In this document: positions 9,682-18,595 of the stretch, piece by piece | How the letters are laid out: each line of letters starts with the position of its first letter | How positions within the stretch are numbered: the first letter of the stretch is position 1 | NCBI RefSeq assembly: GCF_029894165.1 | Contig: NZ_JARXXU010000001.1 | Location: 1,240,001-1,304,000 of the forward strand | Source of the DNA: Aurantimicrobium minutum | GTDB lineage: Bacteria; Actinomycetota; Actinomycetes; Actinomycetales; Microbacteriaceae | DNA length: 64,000 nucleotides | Direction: 5' to 3' | Notes under the pieces: model-generated | What the model saw: the letters and a program-made list of their open reading frames with translations, nothing else | What the model was told of the DNA's origin: nothing | Databases searched by the model: none | Translations under genes and position numbers: made by a program

Positions 9682-10842
9682 CCCAACAGCGTCTGGGTTT
9701 TCTTCAAGCCACTGGTAATACTGCTCCACAGCAACTTCGTGCTCTGCAGCTGTTTCCGTGAACACAGTTTCACCGGTAGTGAGGTTGACCGTGACAAAGA
9801 AAAGCCATGGCCCGTCAGCGGGATTGTATGCAGCGTCAATGGCGACTGCACCGGGGTTTGAAATCGGTCCTACAGGAAGCCCTGGCAAGATGCGGGTGTT
9901 GTAGAGGTTTGATGTGTCGTCCAACGCCTTCTGGGTGATCAGCAAACAATCTTTGCCCACAAGTCCCGCGCCGTAACAGGTTGTCACATCAGAGCCCATG
10001 TTCATGCCCTGTTCGAGACGGTTATAGAAAACCCGAGAAATCTTGTAAGCGTCGTCAGGGTTAGGTCCCATTTCGCGCTGAATCACCGACGCCAGTCGAA
10101 TGACGTCCCAGCGCTGCTCTAGTGGAACACCAGCAGCATCAAGTGCGGCAAAACATTCGTTAACCATCTGCTGGAGTACTTCGGTGGGGGTTATCCCAGG
10201 CGAAAAAGTGTACGTTGCGGGGAAAAGGAAACCTTCAAGGGTGGTGGCTTCGGAGGGTAGGCCATATTGTGCAGGATCAGCTGCCGCGGCTTGAAAATCA
10301 GCCAGCGGAATATTCAAGCTTTCGGCAAGAATTTTGAGGACATTCTTTTCGGTCGTTCCCTCCGGAATCGTCGCGGAGAGCTCAACTCGATTTGCAGGAT
10401 CAAGCAACCCCTCAAGGGCGGACTGTGCAGACATCTCAAGCTTGAGGCGATAGACACCGGGAGTAAAGACAGGTTCTGGTTGTGTTTCAAGCAGCAATTG
10501 ATAGAAAGCATCAAAAGTCTTGGTTACGCCAGCTTCGACCAAGTTGTTGGCGATTTGATCGCCAATTTCCCCCTCGTTGATGGTGAAGAGAACTTCTCCA
10601 TGACCACCACCGGCATAATCATTTTGACTACCGCCCAAGAAACCCGAAAAGAAGAGTCCGCCCACGATGGCGCCCACCATGGCAACAAGAGCAAGGATCG
10701 CGCCGGCCACAATGAATGGTTTTTTCTTTCGAGGCAATGAAACGTCATCTTCCTCACGAAGCGATGCGCGGCGTGACGTGCGAGAAATCAGCTCTTCAGG
10801 GATGGGCTCTGTTGGTGCGGGGAAATTTTCGTCTGACATCAC
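9679..10842 (-). CDS. mltG: Endolytic murein transglycosylase MltG
   Basis: Inner-membrane lytic transglycosylase that cuts nascent glycan strands (YceG family). 387 residues. The first about 45 residues are cytosolic and charged, then one transmembrane helix (FIVAGAILALVAMVGAIVGG), then a LysM-like segment and the catalytic domain. The family motif with the catalytic Glu is seen in IRLASVIQREMG near residue 250, with YNTRILPGLPVGPISNPGAV following. Two start codons adjoin (GTG then ATG at 10842/10839). Order alaS-ruvX-mltG-aroE is conserved in actinobacteria. Confidence 0.94.
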   Translation of the reverse strand: MMSDENFPAPTEPIPEELISRTSRRASLREEDDVSLPRKKKPFIVAGAILALVAMVGAIVGGLFFSGFLGGSQNDYAGGGHGEVLFTINEGEIGDQIANNLVEAGVTKTFDAFYQLLLETQPEPVFTPGVYRLKLEMSAQSALEGLLDPANRVELSATIPEGTTEKNVLKILAESLNIPLADFQAAAADPAQYGLPSEATTLEGFLFPATYTFSPGITPTEVLQQMVNECFAALDAAGVPLEQRWDVIRLASVIQREMGPNPDDAYKISRVFYNRLEQGMNMGSDVTTCYGAGLVGKDCLLITQKALDDTSNLYNTRILPGLPVGPISNPGAVAIDAAYNPADGPWLFFVTVNLTTGETVFTETAAEHEVAVEQYYQWLEENPDAVG

Positions 10843-10889
10843 AGCCTGTTTCGGGGATTGGACTCGTTCGAGCCTACACAGCCTCGGTT

Positions 10890-11354
10890 CTACTGAGCTG
10901 GAAACTCGCTGAGCTCTTTTCCGGGAAGATTTCCCGAAGATCGCTCAGAATCCAGTGCGTGCTGCAAAATCATCACCGCTGCTACCTGATCAATCACTGA
11001 ACGGGTCTGCTTTTGTTTTTTGCCAGCCGAGCGAAGAGCACTGTGAGCAGAGACTGTGGTGAGTCGTTCGTCGATCACACGACATGGCGTGTCCGCCTTC
11101 AGTGCAAGTTCACGAGCGACAATCAACGCATCTTCTGTTGAGGCGGTGTGCGCACCGCTCAAAGACAAGGGAAGTCCAATAATGACTTCCACGGCTTCGA
11201 GCTCTGTAATGATGGCAACAAGTTCCGCAATGGGTGCATCTCCCGTGCGTTGAATTGTCTGTACAGGTGTTGCAAGCAACCCATCACGATCGCTCCGAGC
11301 AACACCAATGCGGAGGGTTCCCACATCAATGCCGACACGAACTCCAGGACGCAT
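10890..11354 (-). CDS. ruvX: Pre-16S rRNA nuclease / Holliday-junction-resolvase-like protein
   Basis: YqgF/RuvX family with an RNase H-like fold, implicated in 16S rRNA 5' end maturation and possibly in recombination. 154 residues. Conserved acidic positions lie in VGIDVGTLRIGVARSD, VIIGLPLSLSG, VIDERLTT and SVIDQVAAVMIL. The ATG shares one base with the alaS stop (TAATG), so it is coupled to alaS. The C-terminal about 20 residues look like a lineage-specific tail. Confidence 0.94.
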   Translation of the reverse strand: MRPGVRVGIDVGTLRIGVARSDRDGLLATPVQTIQRTGDAPIAELVAIITELEAVEVIIGLPLSLSGAHTASTEDALIVARELALKADTPCRVIDERLTTVSAHSALRSAGKKQKQTRSVIDQVAAVMILQHALDSERSSGNLPGKELSEFPAQ

Positions 11355-14014
11355 TAGAGGCTTCGTAACTCCACAAGAATGCTTTCTAGTGCCGCACCAA
11401 GCTGTTCAGCCTGGGTGCCACCGCCCTGAGCCATATCGTCACGGCCACCACCGCCACCACCCAAGGTATGAGCAGCGAGCTTGGCCAATGCACCTGCTTT
11501 GGCACCAGCACTTCGAGAGGCTTCTGTCGTCGCAACAATGACAGCAGGTTTACCGTCAACGACAGCGCCCAGAGCAATAACAGTGTTCGTGGACTGGACC
11601 TTCTCGCGCACACCGGTGACCAAATTGCGTAAATCATCCACAGATGCAACTCCGGAAACGGTCTCCACAATTCCCGTCACTGCACCCACAGGTGCGGCTT
11701 TGGAAACAAGCGACGGAATTTGTTCACGAACTACTGCTGCTTCAAATTCTGCAATCTTGCGCTCTGCCGCCTTGAGGCTCGAAACTAGATCCGCGACTCG
11801 TGCTGTGACTTGTTCTCGGGGTGCTTTGAGTGACGAGCTGAGCTCGTGCACAATGGCGCGCTCCGCAGCAAGTGACTTGAACGCATCAGCGCCAACGAGT
11901 GCTTCAACACGTCGGTTGGACGAACCTACTGATGACTCTGAGACAAGGTTGATCAAACCAACCTGTGAGGAATGAGCGACGTGGGTACCCGCACAGAGTT
12001 CACGGGACCAGGGCCCCCCAATGTCTACCATGCGGACTGTCTCGCCATACTTCTCGCCGAAGAGAGCCATTGCACCCATCTTCTTCGCGTCGTCGAGTGC
12101 CATTTCACGGGTGACAACGTCATAGTCGGCGAGAATCGCATTATTCGAGATTTCTTCAATCTCAGAACGAGTTTCCGTAGAGAGTGCTTCGTTCCAGGAG
12201 AAGTCAAAACGCATATAGCCGGCTTTGTTCATGGAACCTGCCTGGTGGGCAGTCTCGCCGAGAACTTCACGCAGAGCTGCGTGAACAAGGTGAGTTGCCG
12301 AGTGGGCAGCAGCTGCGGCTGCACGGTAGTTCTTGTCCACAACCGTTGTGGCAGGTGCTCCAGCGGTTACGTGTCCGCTGCGCACCTCTACGGTGTGACT
12401 GACGAGACCCTTGACAGGCTTTTGAACATCAAGTACTTCGAGATCGAATCCATCACCGATGATCGAACCAGCGTCAGAAACTTGACCTCCGGATTCTGCA
12501 TAGAGAGAGGTTGCTCCCACGATGACTTCAACCACATCACCGGCAACCGCAGACTGAACGGGCAAACCGTCTTTGAGAAGACCCAAAATACTGGTCTCTG
12601 TTTCGAGGTCAGAGTACCCGGTGAAAACAGTTTCACCCTTAGCTCGCAGGTCGGTGTAAATCGACAAATCGGCCAAGATGGACTTCTTTGCCTTGGCATC
12701 GGCCTTTGCGCGGGTGCGCTGATCCAGCATGAGCTTGTCAAATGCGGCACGATCGACGCTGAGGCCAGCCTCTTCAGCCATCTCGAGAGTGAGGTCGATG
12801 GGGAACCCGAAGGTGTCGTGCAACAAGAATGCGGTATCACCTGCTAGCGAGGGAGATCCGGCCTTTTTTGTATCTGAGACAGCAGTGTCCAAAATCGTGG
12901 TTCCAGATGCAAGGGTCTTGAGGAAGGTTTCCTCTTCGCCATAAGCAATCTGAGAAATACGTGCGTATTCGTTCTCCACGTCGGGGTATGCCGTCTTCAT
13001 CGCATCGCGAGAGGTCGTGAAGAGCTCAGGGAAAGTTGCTGCATCAACGCCGAGCAATCGCATGGCGCGAACAGAACGGCGTAACAAACGACGCAGGATG
13101 TAGCCACGACCTTCGTTGGAAGCCTGAACGCCATCTGCCATCAACATCAGTGCTGAACGGACATGGTCCGCTACGACACGCAGACGAACATCGTTGTCGT
13201 GGTCTGCACCGTAGGTCACACCAGCAAGTTCAGCTGCGCGGTCGAGTACCGGGCGGACCTGGTCAATTTCGTACAGGTTTTCAACACCCTGTTTGAGGAA
13301 TGCAACACGTTCGAGACCCATACCGGTATCGATGTTCTTGTTGGGGAGTTCACCTAAAATCTCAAACTCTGTCTTGCTCGTACCTTCACCACGGAGATAC
13401 TGCATGAACACAAGGTTCCAGATTTCGATATAGCGATCCTCGTCGGCTACCGGGCCGCCTTCAATACCGTAAGCGGGACCACGATCGAAATAGATCTCCG
13501 AGCAAGGACCCGCAGGTCCAGGTTGTCCCGTGGACCAGTAGTTGTCTTCCTTACCACGGCGCTGAATGCGCTCGTCAGGGAGGCCTGCAGTTTTCTTCCA
13601 GAAAGCAATTGCTTCGTCATCGTCTTCATAAACGGTGACCCAGAGATCCTTCTCAGGAAAACCGAGACCCCCCTCGTTCTCGGAAGTGGTCAGCAACTCC
13701 CAGGCATACTCGATGGCCTGTTCCTTGAAGTAGTCACCAAATGAGAAGTTTCCATTCATCTGGAAGAACGTGCCGTGACGTGTGGTCTTTCCCACTTCTT
13801 CAATATCCAGGGTGCGAATGCACTTCTGGACACTGGTTGCACGGGGGTATGGAGGAGGTACAACACCGGAGAGGTAGGGAATGAAAGGAACCATTCCTGC
13901 AACAGTGAAAAGCAAAGTGGGATCATCGCTTACCAGCGAAGCCGAAGGAACTACCGTGTGACCACGGGCAGCAAAGAAGTCAAGCCAACGTTGGCGAATT
14001 TCAGCGGTCTGCAT
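11354..14014 (-). CDS. alaS: Alanyl-tRNA synthetase
   Basis: Charges tRNA-Ala. 886 residues, full length. The class II catalytic domain has HTVVPSASLVSDDPTLLFTV near the N terminus and GMGLERVAFL as motif 3. The editing domain has zinc ligands HSATHLVH and RELCAGTH. The C-terminal DHHA1 domain ends with a glycine-rich segment (HTLGGGGGGRDD). No T-box leader is visible upstream; the 5' neighbour is the small membrane protein, which ends at the alaS start. Confidence 0.97.
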   Translation of the reverse strand: MQTAEIRQRWLDFFAARGHTVVPSASLVSDDPTLLFTVAGMVPFIPYLSGVVPPPYPRATSVQKCIRTLDIEEVGKTTRHGTFFQMNGNFSFGDYFKEQAIEYAWELLTTSENEGGLGFPEKDLWVTVYEDDDEAIAFWKKTAGLPDERIQRRGKEDNYWSTGQPGPAGPCSEIYFDRGPAYGIEGGPVADEDRYIEIWNLVFMQYLRGEGTSKTEFEILGELPNKNIDTGMGLERVAFLKQGVENLYEIDQVRPVLDRAAELAGVTYGADHDNDVRLRVVADHVRSALMLMADGVQASNEGRGYILRRLLRRSVRAMRLLGVDAATFPELFTTSRDAMKTAYPDVENEYARISQIAYGEEETFLKTLASGTTILDTAVSDTKKAGSPSLAGDTAFLLHDTFGFPIDLTLEMAEEAGLSVDRAAFDKLMLDQRTRAKADAKAKKSILADLSIYTDLRAKGETVFTGYSDLETETSILGLLKDGLPVQSAVAGDVVEVIVGATSLYAESGGQVSDAGSIIGDGFDLEVLDVQKPVKGLVSHTVEVRSGHVTAGAPATTVVDKNYRAAAAAAHSATHLVHAALREVLGETAHQAGSMNKAGYMRFDFSWNEALSTETRSEIEEISNNAILADYDVVTREMALDDAKKMGAMALFGEKYGETVRMVDIGGPWSRELCAGTHVAHSSQVGLINLVSESSVGSSNRRVEALVGADAFKSLAAERAIVHELSSSLKAPREQVTARVADLVSSLKAAERKIAEFEAAVVREQIPSLVSKAAPVGAVTGIVETVSGVASVDDLRNLVTGVREKVQSTNTVIALGAVVDGKPAVIVATTEASRSAGAKAGALAKLAAHTLGGGGGGRDDMAQGGGTQAEQLGAALESILVELRSL

Positions 14015-14205
14015 TATGAGTTGTTACGAGCTGCGCGGAGCTCTGCCTCACGCTCTTTGTAACCATCGATAAGCGCCTCTGTGAAGTCACGCGTCTTCGC
14101 ATCGATGTTGGCAAAGAAGGCCTTGCCCTGTTCGGTCTGGTTGACCTTGTGGGCAACAACGAAGCCGGCGAGGATGCCGACAATGAGCCAAAAGAACTGC
14201 TTCAT
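14014..14205 (-). CDS. Small single-pass membrane protein upstream of alaS
   Basis: I do not recognise a characterised function. 63 residues from the ATG at 14205, which has GGAGAAATC directly upstream; the in-frame codon at 14229 is less likely. One N-terminal transmembrane helix (FFWLIVGILAGFVVAHKV) is followed by a charged, probably helical tail (DFTEALIDGYKEREAELRAA). It sits between rpsD and alaS and touches the alaS start. A promoter-like pair lies upstream. The clear ribosome site and linkage argue that it is a real gene; similar small proteins occur next to alaS in Microbacteriaceae as far as I recall. Confidence 0.75.
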   Translation of the reverse strand: MKQFFWLIVGILAGFVVAHKVNQTEQGKAFFANIDAKTRDFTEALIDGYKEREAELRAARNNS

Positions 14206-14241
14206 GATTTCTCCAGATGAACTGAGCAATTGCGAGCTCTC

Positions 14242-14270
14242 AGTCTACGCGAGCAATGGCTCAGGGTTAA
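14242..14270 (-). promoter_or_regulatory. Possible promoter of the small membrane protein / alaS unit
   Basis: On the minus strand TTAACC (14270-14265) and TAGACT (14247-14242) are 17 bases apart, each matching the sigma-70 consensus at four of six positions. It lies just after the rpsD terminator and 37 bases before the ATG at 14205, a logical place for a new transcription unit. Confidence 0.4.
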
Positions 14271-14313
14271 AACGAATCAGGGCGCTGATTCCGTGAAGAA
14301 TCAACGCCCTGAT
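14267..14313 (-). terminator. Rho-independent terminator of rpsD
   Basis: Arms 14276-14291 and 14298-14313 form a 16-position stem with a single C/A mismatch and a six-base loop; on the minus strand the stem is followed by TCGTTTTAAC. It starts 14 bases after the rpsD stop. Confidence 0.8.
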
Positions 14314-14326
14314 GAAGTGTGCTGTA

Positions 14327-14956
14327 TTAGCGAGCTGCGTAGTACTCAACAACGAGCTGAACGTCACAGGTGACGGGAACTTCAGCGCGCTTGGGACGAC
14401 GGACCAGCGTTGCGTGGAGCTTGTCGAGCTCAACGTCGAGGTATGCAGGCACGGGAGGAAGAACCTCTGCGTGTCCACCTGCAGCAGCAACCTGCAGTGG
14501 CTCGAGAACCTCGGAGCGAGGCTTGACGTGAATGAGCTGTCCTGGCTTCACACGGAAAGAAGGACGGTCAACGAGCTGGCCGTCAACCAAGATATGACGG
14601 TGAACAACGAGCTGACGAGCCTGTGCTGTGGTGCGAGCAAAACCCGCACGGAGCACGAGTGCATCGAGGCGCATTTCGAGGAGCTCAACCAAGTTTTCAC
14701 CGGTCAGGCCCTGCGTCTTGCGAGCTTCCTGGAAAACGTTGCGAAGCTGTGCTTCGCGGATTCCGTACTGTGCGCGTAGACGCTGCTTCTCACGCAGACG
14801 AACTGCGTAGTCAGAATCAGCCTTGCGCTTGGTGCGACCGTGCTCACCTGGAGCATAGGGACGCTTCTCGAGGTACTTAGCTGCCTTGGGGGTCAGGGCA
14901 ATGCCCAGGGCACGCGACAGACGGGTCTTGCTACGGGTACGTGACTTAGTAGACAC
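14327..14956 (-). CDS. rpsD: 30S ribosomal protein S4
   Basis: Primary 16S rRNA-binding protein, and a translational autoregulator in some bacteria. 209 residues from a GTG at 14956 (VSTKSRTRSKTRLSR) with AAGGA five bases upstream; a longer reading to 15025 has no family similarity. This is the zinc-free actinobacterial form (KRPYAPGEHGRTKRK). The S4 RNA-binding domain spans LEMRLDALVLRAGFARTTAQARQLV to HVKPRS. It stands alone between rarA and alaS, away from the alpha operon, as is normal in this group. Its terminator is clear. Confidence 0.97.
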   Translation of the reverse strand: MSTKSRTRSKTRLSRALGIALTPKAAKYLEKRPYAPGEHGRTKRKADSDYAVRLREKQRLRAQYGIREAQLRNVFQEARKTQGLTGENLVELLEMRLDALVLRAGFARTTAQARQLVVHRHILVDGQLVDRPSFRVKPGQLIHVKPRSEVLEPLQVAAAGGHAEVLPPVPAYLDVELDKLHATLVRRPKRAEVPVTCDVQLVVEYYAAR

Positions 14957-15114
14957 AATTTCCTTTTCGATTGAACAAACAAAATGAACACGCTCAGTAA
15001 GAGCGAAAATCGAGGGGTTTGTCATGGTGCCCGGCTACAGGGCTATCCAGTTCTCTCGATCCCGTGTTGCAGCCGCGCTTCACGGTCGAAATAGACTCTG
15101 AAAGCTTATCACCC
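14957..15114. other. Intergenic region between rarA and rpsD
   Basis: A 158-base gap that must contain the rpsD promoter and leader on the minus strand. I could not choose a convincing -35/-10 pair. No start codon with a ribosome site marks an additional small gene. Confidence 0.5.
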
Positions 15115-16461
15115 TCAGGAGTGTGGCTGTGACTTTCGCTTCGTAATGGCACGCAGTTTCTCTAACCGCGCCTTAACTTCTCGTTCAGCACCATGATCGG
15201 TGGGGTCGTAATAGATGGAAGCTTTCAATGTATCGGGCAAATATTGTTGTTCCACAACACCCAGGGGTGCATCATGCGGATAGAGATAGCCCTTTCCATG
15301 TCCGAGTTTCTTTGCACCTGCATAGTGGGAATCTCGCAGATGTTTCGGAACAGAACCAGATTTACCGTTTTGAACATCAGCTAAAGCAGCATTGATGGCA
15401 TTGTAGGCGGCATTGGATTTGGGAGCCGTGGCCAGATAGATGACCGCTTCCGCCAGAGGAATCCGCCCTTCGGGCATTCCAATCAGAGCGACCGCTTCCG
15501 CGGCCGCTGTAGCCACACTGAGAGCATGAGAATCAGCTAAACCGATATCTTCGGCGGCTGAAATAATCAGACGCCTCGCGATGAATCGAGGGTCCTCCCC
15601 TGCAGAAATCATCCGAGCAAGGTAGTGAATAGCTGCGTCAGGGTCTGAACCCCGTATGGATTTGATGAAGGCACTGATCACGTCATAGTGCTCGTCACCG
15701 TTACGGTCGTATCGCAGCAATGCTCGATCAACTGCCGAAGAAACATGTTCAGCAGTGATGGCAATGACGCCGGTCTTCTTTTTACTCAGTTGCTGAGCAA
15801 TACCTGCAGAGGCTTCTAAAGAGGTCAACACACGGCGCGCATCGCCAGAGGCAAAGCCAATAATGGCGTCCCGTGCTTCATTCTCGACAGAGAATTTTCC
15901 TGCTAAACCGAAGGGTTCATCCAACGCTCGTTGCAAAAGCGTGGCCAAAGCTTCGTCACTGAGGGGTTCTAAACGCAGCAACAAGGATCTGGATAGGAGC
16001 GGGGTAACCACACTGAACGAAGGATTCTCTGTGGTTGCGGCGATGAGAGTGACCCACCCATTTTCAACACCGGGCAGCAGCGCGTCTTGCTGTGCCTTAC
16101 TGAAGCGGTGAATCTCATCAAGGAAAAGAAGAGTACGAACTCCGTACAGATCTTGTTGACTCTGCGCTTCCTCCATGACGGTTCGAACGTCCTTAACGCC
16201 TGCCGTCACCGCGGAGAGCTCTACACAGCGACGATCTGAAGAAGAGGCAATGGCATGTGCTAAAGAAGTCTTTCCTGTACCGGGTGGGCCCCACAGGATG
16301 ACGGACACGGCGCTCTGTGATCCTGGAGCCGCCAAGGCCTGAAGCGGAGAACCAGCGGAGAGCAATTGATCCTGCCCAGCTACCTCACTCAGGCTCCGTG
16401 GACGCATACGAACAGCAAGCGGAGCGGTGTTTCCTCCGAGTGTCGATTCGCCTTGAGCCAT
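15115..16461 (-). CDS. rarA: Replication-associated recombination AAA ATPase RarA (MgsA)
   Basis: Clamp-loader-like ATPase acting at stalled forks. 448 residues, the normal length. Walker A is GPPGTGKTSLAHAIA near residue 55, Walker B LLFLDEIHRFSKAQQDAL near residue 110, sensor 1 AATTENPSFSV. The C-terminal MgsA domain has IHYLARMISAGEDPRFIARRL and HYAGAKKLGHGKGYLYPHD. Transcribed divergently from the cyclophilin gene 25 bases away. TAATCT lies six bases before the ATG and there is no Shine-Dalgarno, so it is probably leaderless. Confidence 0.96.
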   Translation of the reverse strand: MAQGESTLGGNTAPLAVRMRPRSLSEVAGQDQLLSAGSPLQALAAPGSQSAVSVILWGPPGTGKTSLAHAIASSSDRRCVELSAVTAGVKDVRTVMEEAQSQQDLYGVRTLLFLDEIHRFSKAQQDALLPGVENGWVTLIAATTENPSFSVVTPLLSRSLLLRLEPLSDEALATLLQRALDEPFGLAGKFSVENEARDAIIGFASGDARRVLTSLEASAGIAQQLSKKKTGVIAITAEHVSSAVDRALLRYDRNGDEHYDVISAFIKSIRGSDPDAAIHYLARMISAGEDPRFIARRLIISAAEDIGLADSHALSVATAAAEAVALIGMPEGRIPLAEAVIYLATAPKSNAAYNAINAALADVQNGKSGSVPKHLRDSHYAGAKKLGHGKGYLYPHDAPLGVVEQQYLPDTLKASIYYDPTDHGAEREVKARLEKLRAITKRKSQPHS

Positions 16462-16467
16462 GCTCTC

Positions 16468-16473
16468 AGATTA
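16468..16473 (-). promoter_or_regulatory. Putative leaderless-type -10 box of rarA
   Basis: TAATCT on the minus strand, a near-consensus -10, followed by GAGAGC and the rarA ATG. The 24-base gap leaves no space for a leader, which fits a leaderless message. Confidence 0.55.
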
Positions 16474-16477
16474 GCGT
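16472..16477 (+). promoter_or_regulatory. Possible -10 box of the cyclophilin gene
   Basis: TAGCGT on the plus strand, eight bases before the ATG at 16486, overlapping the rarA box on the other strand. Spacing is slightly longer than in the other leaderless candidates, so support is modest. Confidence 0.3.
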
Positions 16478-16485
16478 TGCTTGCT

Positions 16486-17253
16486 ATGGCCAAGACCAAT
16501 GACAACCGCGTATCCAAAGAAGCTCGGGACCGGATCAGTTCCTATGAAGCACGTAAAGCCGAGTTCGAACGAAACCGCAAGCTAAAAAAACGCCGGAACG
16601 GCATCATCGTAGGCTCCGTGAGCGGTGTTTTTGCCCTCGCTATCGGAATCGGTGTCACCGCAGCTGTTGTGACCGCGGTCAACCCTGCGCCCGTTCCTGT
16701 GCCCACAGCAACCGGAGTAGACCAAACAGCTCCCGACCCCTCCCTGAGTGAAAATCGAATCTGGACTGGGTCGATGAATATTGGCGGAGTTCCTGTCGGC
16801 TTCGAACTTGATGGAGCCGCTGCGCCACAAGCAGTCGCCAGCACCGTCTCTCTCATCACCTATGGCTTCTATGAAGGCATCAGCTGCCACCGCCTGACAA
16901 CTGAAGGCATTTATGTTCTGCAATGTGGCGACCCCAACGGTGATGGTTCAGGCGGACCAGGTTATAGCTACGGTCCCATCGAGAATGCACCTGTCGATGA
17001 TTTCTACCCCGCCGGGACGATTGCAATGGCTCGACAGGGAGGTAACGGAGAATCAATGGGGAGCCAGTTCTTCATTGTTTATGAAGACAGCATCATTCCT
17101 AGCGATGAGGCTGGCGGGTACACCGTGATCGGGCACATCACCAGCGGTTTACCTCAACTCATTACGGATATCACCAGCAAGGGAACAGCAACGGGCGGCC
17201 CCGATGGAGCACCTGCAGTTCCAGTGACGATGACCGCGGTTACCGTTCAATAA
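16486..17253 (+). CDS. Membrane-anchored peptidyl-prolyl cis-trans isomerase, cyclophilin type
   Basis: 255 residues from the ATG at 16486 (MAKTNDNRVSK); the longer in-frame reading from 16366 lies antisense to rarA. A charged cytosolic N terminus (RNRKLKKRRNG) is followed by one transmembrane helix (GIIVGSVSGVFALAIGIGV), a Pro/Thr linker and an extracytoplasmic cyclophilin domain with SCHRLT, GTIAMARQG and SQFFIVYED. It would catalyse proline isomerisation in exported proteins. Same neighbourhood as Rv2582 near relA in M. tuberculosis. The Arg of the classic FHR active-site motif is kept (CHR), so activity is likely. Confidence 0.9.
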   Translation: MAKTNDNRVSKEARDRISSYEARKAEFERNRKLKKRRNGIIVGSVSGVFALAIGIGVTAAVVTAVNPAPVPVPTATGVDQTAPDPSLSENRIWTGSMNIGGVPVGFELDGAAAPQAVASTVSLITYGFYEGISCHRLTTEGIYVLQCGDPNGDGSGGPGYSYGPIENAPVDDFYPAGTIAMARQGGNGESMGSQFFIVYEDSIIPSDEAGGYTVIGHITSGLPQLITDITSKGTATGGPDGAPAVPVTMTAVTVQ

Positions 17254-17329
17254 CCTCACATTCCCCAGTTATCAGCTCGTGCCCTAGGCTTGAGGCTGGT
17301 TGTTCCCTATCCCAACGAGGTGGATTGTT

Positions 17330-18550
17330 ATGTCTGAGAAGACAACGGCACGTGTCGACGAAGCCGGCCATGTATATGTCGTCGAAGCTACGGGTGAGCG
17401 TCTCATCGGCCAATATGCCGATGTGAGCCCTGAAGAAGCACTTGCGTTCTTTGAGCGCAAGTTCAATGACACAAACTCCGCACTCGTCCTTCTTGAACAG
17501 CGCGCAAAGCGTGGAGCTCCAGCTGCTGAACTCGCTGAGAGCGCCGGCAAGCTCAAGGATCAAATCGAATCTCGTAATGGCATCGGAAACTACGATGCAC
17601 TTTCAGACCGCCTAACAAAACTCGTTGACTCCCTCGGTGAACTGACCGCAGCCGAGAAGGAAAAGAATGCAGCTGCGCTTGAAGAAGCCAAAGCAGCTCG
17701 CATGGTCATCGTTGAGGCAATCGAAAAACTTGCCACAACCGACCCCTCAAAAATTCAGTGGAAGCAAACAACTGCTCAGGTTGACGAGCTTTTTGCGCAG
17801 TGGCAGGCCTCTCAGAAAAACGGCCCCCGCTTGTCCAAGTCTGATTCCAATGAACTCTGGAAGCGTTTCCGCGATGCTCGCCAAAAACTAGACCAGCACC
17901 GCCGTGCATTCTTTGCCGACCTTGACTCGAAGAACAAGGGTGCGAAGTCCGCTAAAGAAGAACTCATCACCAAAGCAGAAGCTCTTTCCAGCCAAGGTGC
18001 TGGCGGAGTAGTCGCCTACCGCGCTCTACTGGACCAGTGGAAGCTGGCACCACGTGCCGGAAAGAAGATTGACGATGCCCTGTGGGCACGGTTCAAGGCT
18101 GCTGGTGATGCTCTCTATGCCGCAAAGAAAACTGAAGACGAAGCTGAAGATGCGTCGTTCGCTGGGAATCTCGAAGTTAAGCTCGCGATTCTGGCGGAAG
18201 CTGAAGGCCTTATCAACGCAACCGATCGTGTGGACGCTCGTGCCAAGCTGAACGCACTTCAGAGGAAGTGGGATGCTGCAGGGAAGGTTCCTCGTGCACA
18301 GCTCAAGCCCACCGAGGAACGCATGCGTAAAGTCGAGCAGGCAGTTCGAAAGTTGGAAGACTACCACTGGAATGCTTCTAACCCTGAAAAGCAGGCTCGT
18401 TCCGAAGGCCTCGCCGGACAGATTGAAGAGAAGATTGAGAAACTCCAGGCTGAACTGACCGCTGCACAGGCAGCCAAGAACTCCGCCAAGGTTACTGAAC
18501 TCGAAGCTGCCATCACCACACAGAAGGAATGGCTTGCTGTCCTGAAGTAA
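17330..18550 (+). CDS. DUF349 domain protein
   Basis: 406 residues from the ATG at 17330, with GAGGTGGA nine bases upstream. The product is highly charged and helical, with repeated Trp-containing units (IQWKQTTAQVDELFAQWQAS, WKLAPRAGKKIDDALWARFK, LQRKWDAAGKVPRA), the mark of DUF349 repeats. The C-terminal 80 residues are coiled-coil-like (KIEKLQAELTAAQAAKN). Biochemical function is not established. It lies between a cyclophilin gene and rel, a conserved arrangement in actinobacteria. The ribosome site is strong, so it is probably well expressed. Confidence 0.9.
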   Translation: MSEKTTARVDEAGHVYVVEATGERLIGQYADVSPEEALAFFERKFNDTNSALVLLEQRAKRGAPAAELAESAGKLKDQIESRNGIGNYDALSDRLTKLVDSLGELTAAEKEKNAAALEEAKAARMVIVEAIEKLATTDPSKIQWKQTTAQVDELFAQWQASQKNGPRLSKSDSNELWKRFRDARQKLDQHRRAFFADLDSKNKGAKSAKEELITKAEALSSQGAGGVVAYRALLDQWKLAPRAGKKIDDALWARFKAAGDALYAAKKTEDEAEDASFAGNLEVKLAILAEAEGLINATDRVDARAKLNALQRKWDAAGKVPRAQLKPTEERMRKVEQAVRKLEDYHWNASNPEKQARSEGLAGQIEEKIEKLQAELTAAQAAKNSAKVTELEAAITTQKEWLAVLK

Positions 18551-18595
18551 GAGTTGTCCACACATCTTCTTATGAGGATGAAAAGGATTCAATCC

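Noticed and set aside
11972-12847. 291-codon open frame on the plus strand
   Set aside because: Lies wholly within alaS on the opposite strand; no independent evidence of coding.
11354-14205. T-box leader for alaS or thrS
   Set aside because: The genes before alaS abut it and the thrS leader is too short; no specifier loop or T-box sequence seen.
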